A DNA stretch of 64,000 nt, from assembly GCF_048060115.1 (NCBI RefSeq), contig NZ_JBHMIM010000037.1, forward strand, positions 1-64,000, given 5' to 3'. The notes below the pieces were generated by a model, which worked only from the letters and a program-made list of their open reading frames with translations, searched no databases and had not been told where the DNA came from. This DNA comes from Micromonospora_E sp048060115 (GTDB lineage: Bacteria; Actinomycetota; Actinomycetes; Mycobacteriales; Micromonosporaceae). The position numbers were made by a program, and so were the translations under genes. Positions 50,231 through 59,640 of the stretch are shown here, piece by piece. Within the stretch, counting starts at the first letter, position 1. Each line of letters begins with the position of its first letter.

Positions 50231-52918
50231 GTGACCGACGACGCGACCCGACTGCTGCTTCTCGACGGCCATTCCCTGGCCTACCGGGCGTTCTTCGCCC
50301 TGCCCGTGGAGAATTTCTCCACCAGCACCGGTCAGCCCACCAACGCGGTCTACGGCTTCACCTCGATGCTGATCAACGTGCTGCGCGACGAGCGGCCGAC
50401 CCACATCGTGGTCGCCTTCGACCTTTCCCGTCGGTCGTTTCGCACCGAGCAGTACGCCGAGTACAAAGCCGGCCGTTCGGAGAGCCCGGCTGACTTCGCC
50501 GGCCAGGTCAGCCTGGTCCAGGAGGTTCTCGACGCGCTGCGGATCCCGTTCGTCACCAAGGAGAACTACGAGGCGGACGACATCATCGCCACGCTGGCCT
50601 GCGAGGGCCGCGACGCCGGGATGGACGTGCTGATCTGTACCGGCGACCGGGACGCCTTCCAGCTGATCGACGACCGGATCACCGTGCTGTACCCGCGCAA
50701 GGGCGTCTCCGACCTTGCCCGGATGGATCCGGCGGCGGTCACCGCCCGCTACGGGGTCGGCCCGCAGCACTACCGCGACCTGGCCGCCCTGGTCGGCGAG
50801 TCCAGCGACAACCTGCCCGGGGTGCCCGGGGTCGGGCCGAAGACCGCCGCCAAGTGGATCAGCCAGTACGGCGGGCTGGACGGCGTCATCGCCCAGGTCG
50901 ACCAGATCAAGGGCAAGGCGGGGGAGAATCTGCGCGAGCGCCTCGCCGACGTGCTGCGCAACTACGAGCTCAACCGGCTGGTCGCCGACCTGGAGCTGCC
51001 GGTGGCCACCGCCGACGCCAAGTGGGCCGGCTGGGACCGCGAGGCCGTCCACCAGGTCTTCGACAGCCTGCAGTTCCGCATTCTGCGGGACCGCCTCTAC
51101 CAGTACCTCGACGCCGTCGAGCCGGAGGCCGAAGCCGGCTTCGACCTCGCCGGTGAGATCCTCGGCGCGGGCGCCGTCGGGCCCTGGCTGGCCGGCAACG
51201 CCCCGGCGGGGGCAAGCGTCGGTGTCGCGGTCGCCGGCACCTTCGGTCGGGGCACCGGAGCGCTGACCGCGGTGGCGGTGGCCACCGCCGACGGCGCGGC
51301 GGCCTGGTTCGACCCGGCCGGCCTGGACGCCGACGACGAGGCGGCGGTCGCCGGGTGGCTCGCCGACGAGCAGCGGCGCAAGGTGCTGCACGACAGCAAA
51401 CCGGCCAGGCTGGCGTTCGCCGCGCACGGCTGGTCGTTGACCGGCATCGACCGGGACACCGCGCTCGCCGCCTACCTGGCCCGCCCCGACCAGCGCTCGT
51501 ACGACCTGATCGACCTGGCGCTGCGTTACCTGCACCGGGAGCTGCGGGTCGACGCCCCCGACGACGGCCAGCTCACCCTGGACGGGTTCGGACCGCAGGG
51601 TGAGGTCGAGCAGAATTTGATGCTGCGGGCCCGGGCCACTCTCGATCTGGCCGACGCGATCGACACCGAGCTGGCCCGTGACGGCGACGCATCGACCCGG
51701 CTGCTCGCCGACGTGGAGCTGCCTCTGGTGGAGGTGCTGGCCGGGATGGAGCAGGCCGGCATCGCCGCCGACACCGACTACCTGACCGAGCTGGAGGCGT
51801 TGTTCGCCGCCGAGGTCAAAGCCGCCGCGCAGGCCGCGTACGAGGTGATCGGCCGCGAGTTCAACCTGGGCTCGCCCAAGCAGTTGCAGGAGATCCTCTT
51901 CACCGATCTCGGCCTGCCCAAGACCAAGAAGATCAAGACCGGCTACACGACCGACGCCGACGCGCTGCAGTGGCTGTTCGTGCAGACCGAGCATCCGCTG
52001 CTGGCGCACCTGCTGCGGCACCGTGACGTGGCCCGGCTCAAGTCGACGGTGGACGGGCTGCTCAAGTCGATCTCCGACGACGGGCGGATCCACACCACCT
52101 TCAACCAGACGGTGGCGGCCACCGGCCGGCTCTCCTCGACCGACCCGAACCTGCAGAACATCCCGATCCGTACCGAGGAGGGCCGGCGCATCCGGCGGGC
52201 GTTCGTGGTCGGTGCCGGCTACGAGTCGCTGCTGACCGCCGACTACAGCCAGATCGAGATGCGGATCATGGCGCACCTGTCCCGCGACGAGGCGCTGATC
52301 GAGGCGTTCAACTCCGGGGAGGACTTCCACGCGGTGACCGCGTCGTCGGTGTTCCAGCTGCCGCTGGAGTCGGTCAGCGCCGAGCAGCGCCGCCGGATCA
52401 AGGCGATGAACTACGGGCTGGCGTACGGATTGAGCGCGTTCGGGCTGTCCCAACAGCTCGGCATCGGCACCGACGAGGCCAAGAAGCTGATGGAGGAGTA
52501 CTTCAGCCGCTTCGGCGGGGTCCGGGACTACCTGCAGACGCTGGTCGCCCAGGCCCGCCAGGACGGCTACACCTCCACCGTGCTGGGTCGTCGCCGCTAC
52601 CTGCCGGACCTGGTCAGCGACAACCGGCAGCGCCGGGAGATGGCGGAGCGGATGGCCCTCAACGCCCCGATCCAGGGCTCCGCCGCCGACCTGATCAAGG
52701 TGGCGATGCTGCACATCGACACCGCGCTGCGGGCTTCCACCTTGCGGTCGCGGATGTTGCTGCAGGTCCACGACGAGCTGGTGTTCGAGGTGGCCCCGGG
52801 GGAGCGGGCCGACCTGGAGGAGCTGGTCCGCCGGGAGATGGGCGGCGCGTACCCGCTGTCGGTGCCGCTGGAGGTCTCCGTCGGTGTCGGCACCAACTGG
52901 CACGGTGCCGAGCACTGA
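50231..52918 (+). CDS. polA: DNA polymerase I
   Basis: 895 residues. The 5'-3' exonuclease domain covers about 1-300 (YEADDIIATLACEG, GVGPKTAAKWISQYGG). The middle 3'-5' exonuclease-like domain lacks the usual DxE proofreading acids, as in other actinobacterial PolA. The polymerase domain (from about 480) has SPKQLQEILFTDLGLPKTKK, the motif A DYSQIEMRIMAHLS, the O-helix RRRIKAMNYGLAYGLSAFGL and motif C LLQVHDELVFEV. It fills gaps in repair and matures Okazaki fragments. A TAGAGT box at 50217-50222 lies 8 nt before the GTG, so the mRNA is probably leaderless. Confidence 0.96.
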   Translation: MTDDATRLLLLDGHSLAYRAFFALPVENFSTSTGQPTNAVYGFTSMLINVLRDERPTHIVVAFDLSRRSFRTEQYAEYKAGRSESPADFAGQVSLVQEVLDALRIPFVTKENYEADDIIATLACEGRDAGMDVLICTGDRDAFQLIDDRITVLYPRKGVSDLARMDPAAVTARYGVGPQHYRDLAALVGESSDNLPGVPGVGPKTAAKWISQYGGLDGVIAQVDQIKGKAGENLRERLADVLRNYELNRLVADLELPVATADAKWAGWDREAVHQVFDSLQFRILRDRLYQYLDAVEPEAEAGFDLAGEILGAGAVGPWLAGNAPAGASVGVAVAGTFGRGTGALTAVAVATADGAAAWFDPAGLDADDEAAVAGWLADEQRRKVLHDSKPARLAFAAHGWSLTGIDRDTALAAYLARPDQRSYDLIDLALRYLHRELRVDAPDDGQLTLDGFGPQGEVEQNLMLRARATLDLADAIDTELARDGDASTRLLADVELPLVEVLAGMEQAGIAADTDYLTELEALFAAEVKAAAQAAYEVIGREFNLGSPKQLQEILFTDLGLPKTKKIKTGYTTDADALQWLFVQTEHPLLAHLLRHRDVARLKSTVDGLLKSISDDGRIHTTFNQTVAATGRLSSTDPNLQNIPIRTEEGRRIRRAFVVGAGYESLLTADYSQIEMRIMAHLSRDEALIEAFNSGEDFHAVTASSVFQLPLESVSAEQRRRIKAMNYGLAYGLSAFGLSQQLGIGTDEAKKLMEEYFSRFGGVRDYLQTLVAQARQDGYTSTVLGRRRYLPDLVSDNRQRREMAERMALNAPIQGSAADLIKVAMLHIDTALRASTLRSRMLLQVHDELVFEVAPGERADLEELVRREMGGAYPLSVPLEVSVGVGTNWHGAEH

Positions 52919-52974
52919 CCCGCAGCGGTAGGCCACCGACCGGGCGAAGCCTCCCGCTGCGTTAGGGTTCCGAG

Positions 52975-54588
52975 GTGTCTGTGATCTCGACCAGTGCCAG
53001 CGCCGCGAACGACGTCGCCACCGAGGCGGCCCGGCGGCGTACCTTCGCGGTGATCTCGCATCCGGACGCGGGCAAGTCGACGATCACCGAGGCGCTGGCG
53101 TTGCACGCCCGGGCGATCAACTCCGCCGGTGCGGTGCACGGCAAGGGTGACCGCCGCGGCGTGGTGTCGGACTGGATGGCGATGGAGCAGCAGCGGGGGA
53201 TCTCGATCACCTCGGCCGCTCTGCAGTTCACCTACCGCGACGTGGTGATCAATCTGGTCGACACGCCGGGGCACGCGGACTTCTCCGAGGACACCTACCG
53301 GGTGTTGACGGCGGTCGACTGCGCGGTGATGCTGCTCGACGCGGCGAAGGGCCTGGAACCGCAGACGTTGAAGCTGTTCGAGGTGTGTCGACACCGCCGG
53401 GTGCCGGTGATCACGTTCATCAACAAGTGGGACCGCCCGGGGTTGGAAGCCCTCGAGTTGTTGGACGAGGTCGAGCAGCGGATCGGGTTGCGGTGTACCC
53501 CGTTGACCTGGCCGGTGGGGGTGGCGGGCCAGTTCCACGGGGTGGCCGATCAGCGCACCGGCGAGATGGTGGCGTTCACCCGTACGCCCGGTGGGGCGAC
53601 CGCGGTGATCGAGGAGGAGTTGCCGGCGGACGCCGCCGCGGCCCGGTACGGCGAGGACTGGGTGCGGGCGGTCGAGGAGCTGGACCTGCTGACCGCGACC
53701 GGTGCCGTCCACGACTCGGCGGCGTTCGTGGCGGCGGCGACGACTCCGGTGCTGTTCGGCGCGGCGGTCACCAACGCCGGGGTGCGTCAGCTGCTCGACG
53801 TGCTGGTGGACACCGCGCCGGCACCGGCGGCCCGGCCGGACACCACCGGCAGTCCGCGCCCGCTGGACGCCCCGTTCTCGGGTTTCGTGTTCAAGACCCA
53901 GGCCAACATGAACCCGGCGCATCGCGACCAGGTGGCGTTCGTCCGGGTGTGTTCGGGTCGGTTCGAACGCGGCATGGTGGTCACCCACGCGGGCACCGGC
54001 CGCCCGTTCGCCACCAAGTACGCCCAGCAGGTGTTCGGCCGCGACCGGGACACCATCGACGAGGCTTTCCCGGGTGACGTGGTCGGTCTGGTCAACGCGA
54101 CCGCGTTGGGGATCGGCGACAGCCTGTACGCCGCCGGCCCGGCGGTGACGTTCCCGCCGTTGCCGTCGTTCGCCCCGGAGCATTTCGTGGCGATCCGGGC
54201 GACGGATTCGTCGAAGTTCAAGCGGTTCCGTCGGGGGATCGAGCAGCTCGACGGTGAGGGCGTGGTGCAGGTGCTGCGCTCGGACCGTCGCGGGGAGCAG
54301 TCCCCGGTGCTGGCGGCGGTCGGGCCGATGCAGTTCGAGGTCGCCACCCACCGGCTGGCCGCCGAGTTCGGCGTGCCGACCGCGATCGACCATCTGCCGT
54401 ACACGTTGGCGCGGCGGACCGACGCGGCCAGCGCGGCCGCGCTCAACGCCGCACCCGGCGTCGAGGTGATGACCCGGGTCCGCGACGGGGAGCTGCTGGC
54501 GCTGTTCCCGGACAAGTGGCGGCTGTCGACCGTCCGCAACCGCGACCCTGACCTGGTGCTCGAACCGCTGCTCGCCGACGCCCAGTGA
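52975..54588 (+). CDS. prfC: Peptide chain release factor 3
   Basis: 537 residues. The translational GTPase motifs are G1 SHPDAGKSTITEA, G2 region QQRGISITSAAL, G3 DTPGHADFSED and G4 NKWDR. Domains II and III follow (FKTQANMNPAHRDQVAFVRV, MQFEVATHRLAAEFGVPT). RF3 recycles RF1/RF2 from the ribosome after termination. A TAGGGT box at 52963-52968 sits 6 nt before the GTG. The next gene starts at or just after its stop. Confidence 0.95.
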   Translation: MSVISTSASAANDVATEAARRRTFAVISHPDAGKSTITEALALHARAINSAGAVHGKGDRRGVVSDWMAMEQQRGISITSAALQFTYRDVVINLVDTPGHADFSEDTYRVLTAVDCAVMLLDAAKGLEPQTLKLFEVCRHRRVPVITFINKWDRPGLEALELLDEVEQRIGLRCTPLTWPVGVAGQFHGVADQRTGEMVAFTRTPGGATAVIEEELPADAAAARYGEDWVRAVEELDLLTATGAVHDSAAFVAAATTPVLFGAAVTNAGVRQLLDVLVDTAPAPAARPDTTGSPRPLDAPFSGFVFKTQANMNPAHRDQVAFVRVCSGRFERGMVVTHAGTGRPFATKYAQQVFGRDRDTIDEAFPGDVVGLVNATALGIGDSLYAAGPAVTFPPLPSFAPEHFVAIRATDSSKFKRFRRGIEQLDGEGVVQVLRSDRRGEQSPVLAAVGPMQFEVATHRLAAEFGVPTAIDHLPYTLARRTDAASAAALNAAPGVEVMTRVRDGELLALFPDKWRLSTVRNRDPDLVLEPLLADAQ

Positions 54589-54617
54589 CCTCGGCCCACA
54601 CCGACCGGGAGGTTGCG

Positions 54618-55352
54618 ATGCCGGCACGTTTCGCCGAACTGGACTGGCGGGAGACCCCGATGGGGGAGATCAGCCTGCGGCGACGGCACGACCCGACGGT
54701 CGACCGCGACGTGTACGAGGTGAAACTTGGCGACGAGTTCCTGATGTCCAGCCTGTTCACCGTCGCCGAGGAGGAGCTGGCCCGGCTGGCCCTCGACGCG
54801 GTGCGCGCCGACACCGACGCGGTGCCTGCCGACCTTGACGTGGTGGTCGGTGGGCTGGGCCTCGGCTACACCGCCACGACCGTGCTGGACTATTCCTCGG
54901 TGCGGTCGCTGATCGTGGTGGACGCCATCGACGCGGTCATCGACTGGCACCGGCGTGGCCTGGTGCCGGCCGGGCTGCGGCTGGCCGCAGATCCGCGGTG
55001 CCAGCTGCTGCACGGCGACTTCTTCGCCCTGGCCGGACAACCCGCCGGGTTGGACCCGGTCGAACCCGGGCGGCGGTTCCACGCGATCATCGTCGACATC
55101 GACCACTCGCCCCGCCACCTGCTGCACCCCGGGCATGCCGACTTCTACCAGCCGGCCGGGCTGCGTCAGCTGGCGGCGCACCTGCATCCCGGCGGGGTCT
55201 TCGCGCTCTGGTCGAACGACCCGCCGGAGGACGAGTTCGTTGCCGGGCTCGCCGACGTCTTTGCCACCGCCCGCGCCGAGGTGGTCAGCTTCGCCAACCC
55301 GTTGCAGGGCGGCACCTCGGCGAACACCGTCTACCTGGCCACCGTCGCCTGA
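54618..55352 (+). CDS. Spermidine-synthase-like (aminopropyltransferase-fold) protein
   Basis: 244 residues from the ATG at 54618, which has GGGAGG 6 nt upstream; a GTG at 54585 overlaps the prfC stop. The Rossmann core reads VVVGGLGLGYTATTVLDY, VVDAIDAVIDWHRRGL, LLHGDFFALA and HAIIVDIDHSPRHLL, like the SAM-binding fold of SpeE-type proteins. It is short and lacks the usual N-terminal beta-domain, so a different methyltransferase-like activity is possible. Confidence 0.8.
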   Translation: MPARFAELDWRETPMGEISLRRRHDPTVDRDVYEVKLGDEFLMSSLFTVAEEELARLALDAVRADTDAVPADLDVVVGGLGLGYTATTVLDYSSVRSLIVVDAIDAVIDWHRRGLVPAGLRLAADPRCQLLHGDFFALAGQPAGLDPVEPGRRFHAIIVDIDHSPRHLLHPGHADFYQPAGLRQLAAHLHPGGVFALWSNDPPEDEFVAGLADVFATARAEVVSFANPLQGGTSANTVYLATVA

Positions 55353-55375
55353 CCCGGGGCGACCCGGCGGGATGC

Positions 55376-55741
55376 TCACCCCTGCAGCGGATCGTGGCCC
55401 CAGTTCATCAGCGAGTGCCGCCACCGGGTGTCGGTGACGTCGCCGGACGGGCGTTGGGCCAGATGCCGGTGTACGTACCCGACGACCTTGCGCATGTGCG
55501 CGTAGTCGTCGTCGGACAGCGCCTCCCGCCTGGTCCGCAGCAGGCTGACGATCCGTCGGCCGGAGGCATGCCCGACCGACTCGCCGCCGTCGTTGTGCTG
55601 CCCGGCGGCCTTCGACTCCGGGGTGCGCAGCCATCTCGTCAACTCGTCCGGGCTCATGTTGACCGCCTCGACGAACGCCCGGTACGCCTGCGCGGCGTCG
55701 TCGCGACTGCGGTCGGTCCGGTGACCGCTCTGTCGGGTCAT
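55376..55741 (-). CDS. DUF3140-family protein
   Basis: 121 residues from the ATG at 55741; a GTG at 55759 is also in frame. The sequence (YRAFVEAVNMSPDELTRWLR, GGESVGHASGRRIVSLL, DYAHMRKVVGYVHRHLAQRP) matches the DUF3140 pattern, a small helical protein of unknown role. It follows the DUF2945 gene by 7 nt; the two are often adjacent. Confidence 0.8.
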   Translation of the reverse strand: MTRQSGHRTDRSRDDAAQAYRAFVEAVNMSPDELTRWLRTPESKAAGQHNDGGESVGHASGRRIVSLLRTRREALSDDDYAHMRKVVGYVHRHLAQRPSGDVTDTRWRHSLMNWGHDPLQG

Positions 55742-55748
55742 GGTGGGT

Positions 55749-56018
55749 TCACGTGTCACGGCGCAGCGCCTGCGGCTTGTGGACCGCGTCGCGGCCCGAC
55801 TTGTCGCTGCGGACCCGGTACTGCGGGTGCTCGGGGTCGGCGACCACCGTACGGCCGGCGGCCTGCCGCCGGGAGGTGATCTCTTCTTCCACCGTGCCGG
55901 GCACGGTCACTCCGTGGCTGCGCCAGTTGACCCGGTCACCCGGGCGCGGGTGTTCGACCGGCTGGCCGGGGCGCTGTTCGGGGCGGTCGCCCTCGCGGGG
56001 CCGATTGTTTCTCGCCAT
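55749..56018 (-). CDS. DUF2945 (TUDOR-like) small protein
   Basis: 89 residues. After a polar tail, PGDRVNWRSHGVTVPGTVEE, AADPEHPQYRVRSDKSGRDA-like VADPEHPQYRVRSDKSG and VHKPQALRR give the DUF2945 fold, a small SH3/TUDOR-like barrel. Function unknown. It forms an operon with the DUF3140 gene downstream. Confidence 0.8.
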   Translation of the reverse strand: MARNNRPREGDRPEQRPGQPVEHPRPGDRVNWRSHGVTVPGTVEEEITSRRQAAGRTVVADPEHPQYRVRSDKSGRDAVHKPQALRRDT

Positions 56019-56068
56019 GCCGCGCGGTTACCCACCGGCTGGTCGGCAAACCGCACGGCGGGCACGGT

Positions 56069-56704
56069 CTACGGGGTGATCTCGCCGATCGGCAGCTTCA
56101 CCGGGAACGGGGTGTCGAGTTCGAGCAGGTCGGCGGTCTGCGCGACGAGGGCGTACTCCCGCTCGCCGCTGGCACCGGGCCGGTCGCCGAGCCGGTACGC
56201 GTAGATCCGCACCGGGTCCTGCTCGACGCGCCAGTAGTGGCCGATGCCGACGGCGGCGTACCCGGCCGGCTTGTCGAACCGGTCCCGGCGCCGGGTCGCC
56301 GGGGAGACCACCTCGACGACCAGCAGCACCTCGTCCGGGGTGAGGTAGTGCCGGTCGCCGCTGCCGCCCTCGGCGCGGTGCACCAGCACATCCGGCTCGT
56401 AGGTGTTGCGTGGCCCGACCGCGACCCCGACCGCCTGGGTGGCCCGGTAGCCGTCCGGCATGTGTCGATGCAGCCACAGCCACAGCAGACTGGCGATGCT
56501 CTGATGGCCGAGGGTGGGGGAGGGAACCACGGTGACGACTCCGTCGAGGAGTTCGACGCGGGGGGCGTCGGCGGGCAGGGCGAGGACGTCTTCGATGCTG
56601 TAGTCAGCCAACCGCTGCCGGACCGGGTCCGGCTGCCACGGTGCTGCTGCGCTCCACGCCCCGCCAGGCGGCGCTGCGGCAGGGTGGATCGGCTCGGCGC
56701 TCAC
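56069..56704 (-). CDS. Uma2-family putative restriction-endonuclease-fold protein
   Basis: 211 residues from the GTG at 56704; the longer upstream frame is antisense to the methyltransferase gene. The PD-(D/E)xK core reads YSIEDVLALPADAPRVELLD, YEPDVLVHRAEG, LLVVEVVSPATRRRDRFDKP and GIGHYWRVEQDPVRI, which is the Uma2 (DUF820) pattern. These proteins are abundant in actinomycetes and cyanobacteria and their substrates are unknown; the acidic and lysine residues are present, so nuclease activity is plausible. Confidence 0.88.
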   Translation of the reverse strand: MSAEPIHPAAAPPGGAWSAAAPWQPDPVRQRLADYSIEDVLALPADAPRVELLDGVVTVVPSPTLGHQSIASLLWLWLHRHMPDGYRATQAVGVAVGPRNTYEPDVLVHRAEGGSGDRHYLTPDEVLLVVEVVSPATRRRDRFDKPAGYAAVGIGHYWRVEQDPVRIYAYRLGDRPGASGEREYALVAQTADLLELDTPFPVKLPIGEITP

Positions 56705-56708
56705 CCGG

Positions 56709-57623
56709 TCAGCGTACCGCCGCCGCGGCCGCCCCGTTGGCTGCCGGCGGCGCGTCGCCGGGCCTGTCGGCGAGTTCGCCTGCGTCGGTGGGCCTGTCGG
56801 CGACGAAGATGGCGGTGCCGGGGAACAGCCGGCCACGCAGCGGACTCCACTGCCCCCAGATCTGCTCATGCCCGTCCGGCCAGGGCGGCTCGACGATGTC
56901 GCGCAGGACGAAACCGGCGCCGACGAGTTCGCGGACCCGGTCGCCGACGGTGCGGTGCTGCTCGACGTAGCTGGGCACCCCGTCGTCGTCGGTCTCCACG
57001 TACGGCCGGCGGTCGAAGTAGGAGTGCACCGCGACCAGCCCGGGTTCACCCGGGTCGTCAAGGAAGATCCAGCGCATCGGGTGGGTGACGGAGAAGACCC
57101 AGCGTCCGCCGGGGCGCAGCACCCGGTGCACCTCGCGCATCGCGGCGGCCGAGTCGGCGACGAACGGCACCGCGCCGAACGCGGTCCAGACCGTGTCGAA
57201 GGCGTCGTCGGCGAACGGCAGGGCGAGCGCGTCGGCCTGGATCAGCGGCACCCGTACGCCGGTGCGGTCGGCCCCGGCTTCAGCCTGGCGCAGCATGCCG
57301 GCGGACAGGTCCAGGGCGACGCAGTCGGCGCCCTGGCCGGCCAGCCAGCGGCTGCCGCCGGCGGCGCCGCAGCCCAGCTCCAGAACCCGCCGGCCGGCGA
57401 CGTCGCCGAGCAGCCCGGCGTCGGCCTCCAACAGGCCTTCCGGACACCAGCGCAGGTCGGCGTCGCCGAGGAAGTCGCCGTGCTCGGCCTGGTAGTCGTC
57501 GGCGTCGGTGTCCCACCAGCGGCGGTTCGCCTGGCGGGCCTCGTCGTCGGTGACCGCGTGTCTGGTCACTCTGGGTGCGTCCGTGCTCGGCCCGTCGTCG
57601 TACGCGGCTGCGGCGGTGTTCAC
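56709..57623 (-). CDS. Class I SAM-dependent methyltransferase
   Basis: 304 residues. Motif I VLELGCGAAGGSRWLAGQG, then CVALDLSAGMLRQAE, LIQADALALPFADDAFDTVW and VLRPGGRWVFSVTHPM are standard for UbiE/Methyltransf_11-type enzymes. The conserved RRWWDTDADDYQAEHGDFLG N-terminal segment is typical of the version found beside rpsA in actinobacteria. The substrate is unknown. A TACCCT box (57631-57636) lies 7 nt before the GTG. It diverges from rpsA. Confidence 0.92.
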   Translation of the reverse strand: MNTAAAAYDDGPSTDAPRVTRHAVTDDEARQANRRWWDTDADDYQAEHGDFLGDADLRWCPEGLLEADAGLLGDVAGRRVLELGCGAAGGSRWLAGQGADCVALDLSAGMLRQAEAGADRTGVRVPLIQADALALPFADDAFDTVWTAFGAVPFVADSAAAMREVHRVLRPGGRWVFSVTHPMRWIFLDDPGEPGLVAVHSYFDRRPYVETDDDGVPSYVEQHRTVGDRVRELVGAGFVLRDIVEPPWPDGHEQIWGQWSPLRGRLFPGTAIFVADRPTDAGELADRPGDAPPAANGAAAAAVR

Positions 57624-57701
57624 GGCGGGGAGGGTAACCTCCCGGTCCGCGTGGGAGCGTGACCAGGGGTGGCGTGCTAGGGTTGATGACCCATTGATGT
57701 G

Positions 57702-57719
57702 ATGTGATCTCGCTCACAT
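57702..57719. promoter_or_regulatory. CRP/FNR-type palindrome between methyltransferase gene and rpsA
   Basis: ATGTGATCTCGCTCACAT carries perfect arms ATGTGA and TCACAT around a 6-nt spacer, exactly the TGTGA-N6-TCACA form bound by cAMP-receptor-type proteins. It is about 80 bp upstream of the methyltransferase GTG and about 340 bp upstream of the rpsA ATG. Confidence 0.55.
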
Positions 57720-57725
57720 GTGGCC

Positions 57726-57838
57726 GGGGACTGCCGGCGAATCCCCGCCTGAGGGCCCGTTTTCGCCGGGCCCCCGGATGTGGCGATCGGATAGCTACCG
57801 GGAGGGCTTGCACGCTGTGGTAATGCAAGCGGTAGGCT
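57726..57838 (+). promoter_or_regulatory. rpsA upstream region: hairpins and candidate promoter
   Basis: The 434-nt interval between the methyltransferase gene and rpsA has no gene. It holds GGGGA/TCCCC (57726-57746), a 7-bp stem GGGCCCG/CGGGCCC (57753-57773), then TTGCAC (57808-57813) and TAGGCT (57833-57838) spaced by 19 nt. If that promoter is used, the rpsA leader is about 210 nt, long enough for autoregulation by S1. Confidence 0.4.
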
Positions 57839-58057
57839 AGATGGCGCGCTCGCGGATCGTGTGCCTCGGCAGGGAGCAGGTCCGCGGTCGGCGGTTACAT
57901 CCGATGATGGCAGCGGCGGTCGATGATCCCCTCGGTCACGGTCGGTGACGACGACGTCATCGTCGCGGTGTGCCCGCCGGCGGATCCGTGAGCCACGCCA
58001 GGTCACCGCGACGACAAACCAGCAGTGACACCCATCCGATCCGGAGCAACCGCCCAC

Positions 58058-59578
58058 ATGACGAGCAGCATCGAGGCCACCTCGAGCGCCCCCAAGGTCA
58101 CCGTCGACGACCTCGGCAGCGAGGAAGCATTCCTCGCCGCTATCGACGAGACCATCAAGTACTTCAACGACGGCGACATCGTGGAAGGTACCGTCGTCAA
58201 GGTCGACCGGGACGAGGTCCTGCTCGACATCGGCTACAAGACCGAGGGCGTCATTCCCTCGCGCGAGTTGTCGATCAAGCACGACGTGGACCCTGCCGAC
58301 GTTGTTTCGGTTGGCGATCACATCGAAGCCCTTGTCCTGCAGAAGGAGGACAAGGAAGGCCGGCTGATCCTGTCGAAGAAGCGTGCGCAGTACGAGCGCG
58401 CGTGGGGCACGATCGAAAAGATCAAGGACGAGGACGGGGTCGTGCGCGGCTCGGTCATCGAGGTGGTCAAGGGCGGCCTCATCCTGGACATCGGGCTGCG
58501 GGGCTTCCTGCCCGCCTCGCTGGTCGAGATGCGGCGCGTACGCGACCTGCAGCCGTACGTCGGCCGCGAGCTGGAAGCCAAGATCATCGAGCTGGACAAG
58601 AACCGCAACAACGTGGTCCTGTCCCGCCGGGCCTGGCTGGAGCAGACACAGTCCGAGGTGCGCACCGAGTTCCTCAACAAGCTGCAGAAGGGCCAGGTCC
58701 GCAAGGGCGTCGTCTCCTCGATCGTCAACTTCGGTGCCTTCGTCGACCTCGGCGGGGTGGATGGTCTGGTGCACGTCTCCGAGCTGTCCTGGAAGCACAT
58801 CGACCACCCGTCCGAGGTGGTCGAGGTGGGCCAGGAGGTCGAGGTCGAGGTCCTCGACGTCGACCTGGACCGCGAGCGGGTCTCGCTGTCGCTCAAGGCG
58901 ACCCAGGAAGACCCGTGGCGCCAGTTCGCCCGGACCCACGCGATCCAGCAGATCGTGCCCGGCAAGGTGACCAAGCTGGTGCCGTTCGGCGCGTTCGTTC
59001 GCGTCGACGACGGCATCGAAGGCCTGGTGCACATCTCCGAGCTGGCCGAGCGGCACGTGGAGATCCCCGAGCAGGTCGTTCAGGTCGGCTCCGACGTCAT
59101 GGTCAAGGTCATCGACATCGACCTGGAGCGTCGGCGGATCTCGCTGTCGCTCAAGCAGGCCAACGAGGGCTTCGTCGAGGGTGAGGACCACTTCGACCCG
59201 ACCCTCTACGGCATGGCCGCGACCTACGACAACGAGGGCAACTACATCTACCCGGACGGCTTCGACCCGGAGACCGGGGAGTGGCTCGAGGGCTTCGACA
59301 AGCAGCGGGAGACCTGGGAGCAGCAGTACGCCGAGGCTCGCACCCGCTGGGAGGCGCACACCAAGCAGGTCCAGACGGCCCGCGCGGCCGACGCCGACGC
59401 CGCTGCCAACCCGGCTCCGCCGGTAGCCGCCTCGACCGGCGGCAGCAGCAGTGGTGGGGCGACCTCCTCCTCCAGCTCGACCCCGTCGCGGTCCGGTGGA
59501 GAGGAGCCGATCGGCACCCTCGCCACCGACGAGGCGCTCGCCGCACTGCGCGAGAAGCTCGCGGGCGGCAAGAGCTGA
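58058..59578 (+). CDS. rpsA: 30S ribosomal protein S1
   Basis: 506 residues from the ATG at 58058 (MTSSIEATSS, the usual actinobacterial start); the frame is open to 58025. Four S1 domains follow in order, with GDIVEGTVVKVDRDEVLLDI, GSVIEVVKGGLILDIGLRGF, GVVSSIVNFGAFVDLGGVDG and GKVTKLVPFGAFVRVDDGIE. The C-terminal tail of about 100 residues is acidic, then Ser/Gly-rich, and ends ALAALREKLAGGKS. S1 brings mRNA to the ribosome. A strong terminator follows. Confidence 0.97.
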   Translation: MTSSIEATSSAPKVTVDDLGSEEAFLAAIDETIKYFNDGDIVEGTVVKVDRDEVLLDIGYKTEGVIPSRELSIKHDVDPADVVSVGDHIEALVLQKEDKEGRLILSKKRAQYERAWGTIEKIKDEDGVVRGSVIEVVKGGLILDIGLRGFLPASLVEMRRVRDLQPYVGRELEAKIIELDKNRNNVVLSRRAWLEQTQSEVRTEFLNKLQKGQVRKGVVSSIVNFGAFVDLGGVDGLVHVSELSWKHIDHPSEVVEVGQEVEVEVLDVDLDRERVSLSLKATQEDPWRQFARTHAIQQIVPGKVTKLVPFGAFVRVDDGIEGLVHISELAERHVEIPEQVVQVGSDVMVKVIDIDLERRRISLSLKQANEGFVEGEDHFDPTLYGMAATYDNEGNYIYPDGFDPETGEWLEGFDKQRETWEQQYAEARTRWEAHTKQVQTARAADADAAANPAPPVAASTGGSSSGGATSSSSSTPSRSGGEEPIGTLATDEALAALREKLAGGKS

Positions 59579-59600
59579 CCAGCACCAACTGAGCAGCACC

Positions 59601-59640
59601 AGGTCCCGCCGGGGTTCGCCCCGGCGGGACCTTTCTTCTG
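59601..59640 (+). terminator. rpsA intrinsic terminator
   Basis: AGGTCCCGCCGGGG (59601-59614) and CCCCGGCGGGACCT (59619-59632) form a perfect 14-bp stem closed by a TTCG tetraloop and followed by TTCTTCT. This is the clearest Rho-independent terminator in the window. Confidence 0.9.

Noticed and set aside
56069..57061. 330-residue version of the Uma2 protein
   Set aside because: The first 119 residues are Thr/Pro/Arg-rich shadow of the methyltransferase. The GTG at 56704 fits the family.
57753..57773. GGGCCCG/CGGGCCC hairpin as a terminator
   Set aside because: It is upstream of both divergent genes, so no transcript from a known gene ends there. It was kept only as a feature of the rpsA upstream region.
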